Positions 62,348 through 64,000 of a DNA stretch of 64,000 bases are shown piece by piece. The number at the start of each line of letters is the position of its first letter. Positions within the stretch are counted from its first letter, which is position 1. The translations under genes were made by a program, and so were the position numbers. The notes beneath the pieces were generated by a model. That model was not told the DNA's origin. It made no database searches and was given only the letters and a program-made list of their open reading frames with translations. Location: positions 310,001-374,000 of the forward strand of contig JACKDF010000004.1 in assembly GCA_020633655.1 (NCBI GenBank). Reading direction: 5' to 3'. This DNA comes from Deferribacteres bacterium (GTDB taxonomy: Bacteria; Zhuqueibacterota; Zhuqueibacteria; Zhuqueibacterales; Geothermadaptataceae).

Positions 62348-63118
62348 TTGGACGCTTTGTTACAACAGACAGAAGTTTTTTTTCTGGTTTTCGTACGGAT
62401 TTTTACGCTATTCGTTTTAATCCCCGTTTTTAACCATCGTGCTATCCCAATGACGGTGCGAATCGCACTGTCCCTGGTTTTCACTGTTTTACTGGTTCAT
62501 CGAGTTGAACCGGTACAAATCGATATCTCAAATGCAGCGGGTTATTTTTTCCTTGTTGGGAAGGAAGTTCTCACTGGCATAATTCTCGGATTTGCTACAG
62601 AATTTATCTTTCATGCCGTGCGCTTTGCCGGTCAGATCATCAGCTTTCTCATGGGTTTTTCGATGGTTGTCACCTTTGATCCGGAAATGAGCCAGGAAAT
62701 TTCCATCATTTCCCGCCTTAAGGCGATTACTGCAATCACTTTGTTTCTGATTATCGATGGCCATTTTCTTTTGCTGGAGGCATTGGCACATTCCTTCTCA
62801 GTAATTCCACTGATTGGTATGCATATTTCCGGCGACCTCCTGCCGTACATCGTGCGTTTGAGCGCGGATGTCTTTGTGATTGCTTTACAAATATCGGGAC
62901 CAATTCTGGTCATGTTGTTACTCACCAATGTCGGGCTGGGAATTTTAGCACGCACCGTACCACAGATGAATGTTTTCATCGTTGGATTTCCATTAACAAT
63001 TAGTGTCGGATTTTTCGCACTGGTCTTTACCTATCCAACATTCAGCAATTATTTTCGTGGTCTTGTCATGTCACTGCAAACCACACTTGGCACCCTTCTG
63101 CATGCCCTGGTAGGTTGA
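62348..63118 (+). CDS. fliR: Flagellar export gate protein FliR
   Basis: 256 residues from a TTG start (an in-frame stop lies just upstream). Six-span FliR: EVFFLVFVRIFTLFVLIPVFNHRAIPMTVRIALSLVFTVLL, LGFATEFIFHAVRFAGQIISFLMGFSMVVTFDP, NVGLGILARTVPQMNVFIVGFPLTISVGF. It completes the FliPQR gate. flhB begins 3 bp after the stop. Confidence 0.94.
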   Translation: MDALLQQTEVFFLVFVRIFTLFVLIPVFNHRAIPMTVRIALSLVFTVLLVHRVEPVQIDISNAAGYFFLVGKEVLTGIILGFATEFIFHAVRFAGQIISFLMGFSMVVTFDPEMSQEISIISRLKAITAITLFLIIDGHFLLLEALAHSFSVIPLIGMHISGDLLPYIVRLSADVFVIALQISGPILVMLLLTNVGLGILARTVPQMNVFIVGFPLTISVGFFALVFTYPTFSNYFRGLVMSLQTTLGTLLHALVG

Positions 63119-63121
63119 CGG

Positions 63122-64000
63122 ATGGCTGAAAATGAAAATGGTCAGGAGAAGACCGAAGAGGCGTCCCCGCGACGCCGGAATGAAGCACGTGAAAAAGGCA
63201 ATGTTGCCAAGAGTGTTGAGCTAAACAGCGCAATTATCATTTTAACCGGCAGCAGTTTTCTCTATCTGTCCGGTGGTTTTCTCCTGCAGCGCATAATCGA
63301 GTTGTTCAAAACGTATTTGACCGGCGCAGCAGCATTTGAGATGACAGTTGAAGAAATCAGACCACTTTTTATCAAAATATCAGCACAAATGATCGAATTG
63401 CTGGGCCCGTTTCTTCTTTTTATTGTCGTTATCGGACTTTCGGTAAACATCGCCCAGGTTGGATTGCTCTGGGCACCAAAATCTTTACAACCGACTTTTG
63501 ATAAATTTAATATCATTTCGGGGTTGAAAAGAATGTTCGCCGTCAAATCGCTGCTCGAGCTTGTGAAAAACATCATACGGTTGGTGATAATTGGAACGAT
63601 TATTTATTCTGTATTGAGCTCGAAATATGCAACATTTTTTGTTCTTACCAATGAAACGACCGGCCATTTGATGCAATTTATCGGTGAGGTTTCTTTCGAA
63701 ATACTTTTCAAGGTCGGTCTGGCGATGCTCATCCTCGCCCTGGCTGACTATGCTTACCAACGCTATGATTTTGAGAAAAATTTAAAGATGACCAAACAGG
63801 AAGTGAAGGAAGAACACAAAATGATGGAAGGCAGCCCGCAAATTAAAGCACGCATTCGTGAAATCCAGCGCGCCATGTCGCGCAAGCGTATGATGGCTGC
63901 AGTTCCAGAGGCAGATGTGGTCATAACGAACCCGATTCACTATGCGGTTGCCCTGAATTATGAACCCGGTAAAAGCAATGCACCGATTATCGTCGCCAAG
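63122..64000 (+). CDS. flhB: Flagellar export switch protein FlhB (3' truncated by the window end)
   Basis: 293 residues visible. N-terminal EEASPRRRNEAREKGNVAKSVELNSA, four membrane spans, the cytoplasmic linker (KMTKQEVKEEHKMMEGSPQIKARIREIQRAMSRKRMM) and the start of the C-terminal domain. The autocleavage motif reads NPIH (N270-P271-I272-H273), not the usual NPTH. FlhB switches export from rod/hook to filament proteins after FliK signals. The gene continues beyond the window. Confidence 0.95.
   Translation, partial: MAENENGQEKTEEASPRRRNEAREKGNVAKSVELNSAIIILTGSSFLYLSGGFLLQRIIELFKTYLTGAAAFEMTVEEIRPLFIKISAQMIELLGPFLLFIVVIGLSVNIAQVGLLWAPKSLQPTFDKFNIISGLKRMFAVKSLLELVKNIIRLVIIGTIIYSVLSSKYATFFVLTNETTGHLMQFIGEVSFEILFKVGLAMLILALADYAYQRYDFEKNLKMTKQEVKEEHKMMEGSPQIKARIREIQRAMSRKRMMAAVPEADVVITNPIHYAVALNYEPGKSNAPIIVAK

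Noticed and set aside
1..64000. rRNA operons, tRNA genes, replication origin, prophage or CRISPR array
   Set aside because: No conserved rRNA segments, tRNA T-arms, DnaA-box clusters, phage structural genes or repeat-spacer arrays were seen on either strand.

Overview
The window looks like a chromosomal contig from a flagellated Gram-negative bacterium of the FCB superphylum, most plausibly Calditrichota, KSB1 or a neighbouring lineage. Three large secreted proteins end in a YPNPF-type C-terminal domain like the type IX secretion sorting tags of that group. There is also a FecI-FecR-TonB surface-signalling cassette and SD-type ribosome sites with many TTG/GTG starts. The placement is inference; no rRNA, tRNA or universal marker gene is present.

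1-13 kb holds secretome genes: a truncated TolB-like beta-propeller protein, a 1571-residue CotH-kinase/lamin-tail protein, and a very large modular protein (glycosidase-like propeller, malectin, CxxCH cytochrome, sugar-dehydrogenase propeller). Repeat-rich spacers separate them. 12.5-21.1 kb holds a small membrane protein, a DUF1566 (Lcl-type) pseudogene, a FecI/FecR/TonB-receptor locus, a small zinc-ribbon protein and a NatAB-like ABC exporter. About nine frame breaks lie between 7.2 and 20.8 kb, nearly all of them missing single bases in short homopolymers, and none are obvious afterwards. 21.4-30.4 kb holds an M15 endopeptidase, an M1-like protein that has lost its zinc site and is fused to an outer-membrane barrel, a TPR lipoprotein-like protein, an AhpD-like/MFS pair, an alpha/beta hydrolase and a GNAT acetyltransferase.

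30.6-42.6 kb is a regulatory and chemotaxis block: a sigma-54-type promoter, a small CxC protein, an FlrB-like kinase, an FlrC-like sigma-54 activator, CheW, a HEAT-repeat protein, CheR, two CheY-like regulators, a CheZ-like phosphatase, CheA and CheB. 42.8-64 kb is one long flagellar operon array in the order flgB-flgC-orf-fliE-fliF-fliG-fliH-fliI-fliJ-motE-fliK-flgD-orf-flgE-flbD-motA-motB-fliL-fliM-fliN-fliO-fliP-fliQ-fliR-flhB, with flhB cut by the window end.

The parts fit together. Three near-perfect -24/-12 (TGGC-N7-TTGC) promoters lie before the FlrBC-like pair, before flgB and before fliR. A single GAFTGA activator encoded here could therefore drive the rod/basal-body and export-gate operons and also its own gene. 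The stator is PomA/PomB-like, which together with the NatAB-like exporter hints at sodium-coupled motility. Interspersed palindromes and inverted-repeat elements, several in related pairs, fill many of the spacers.
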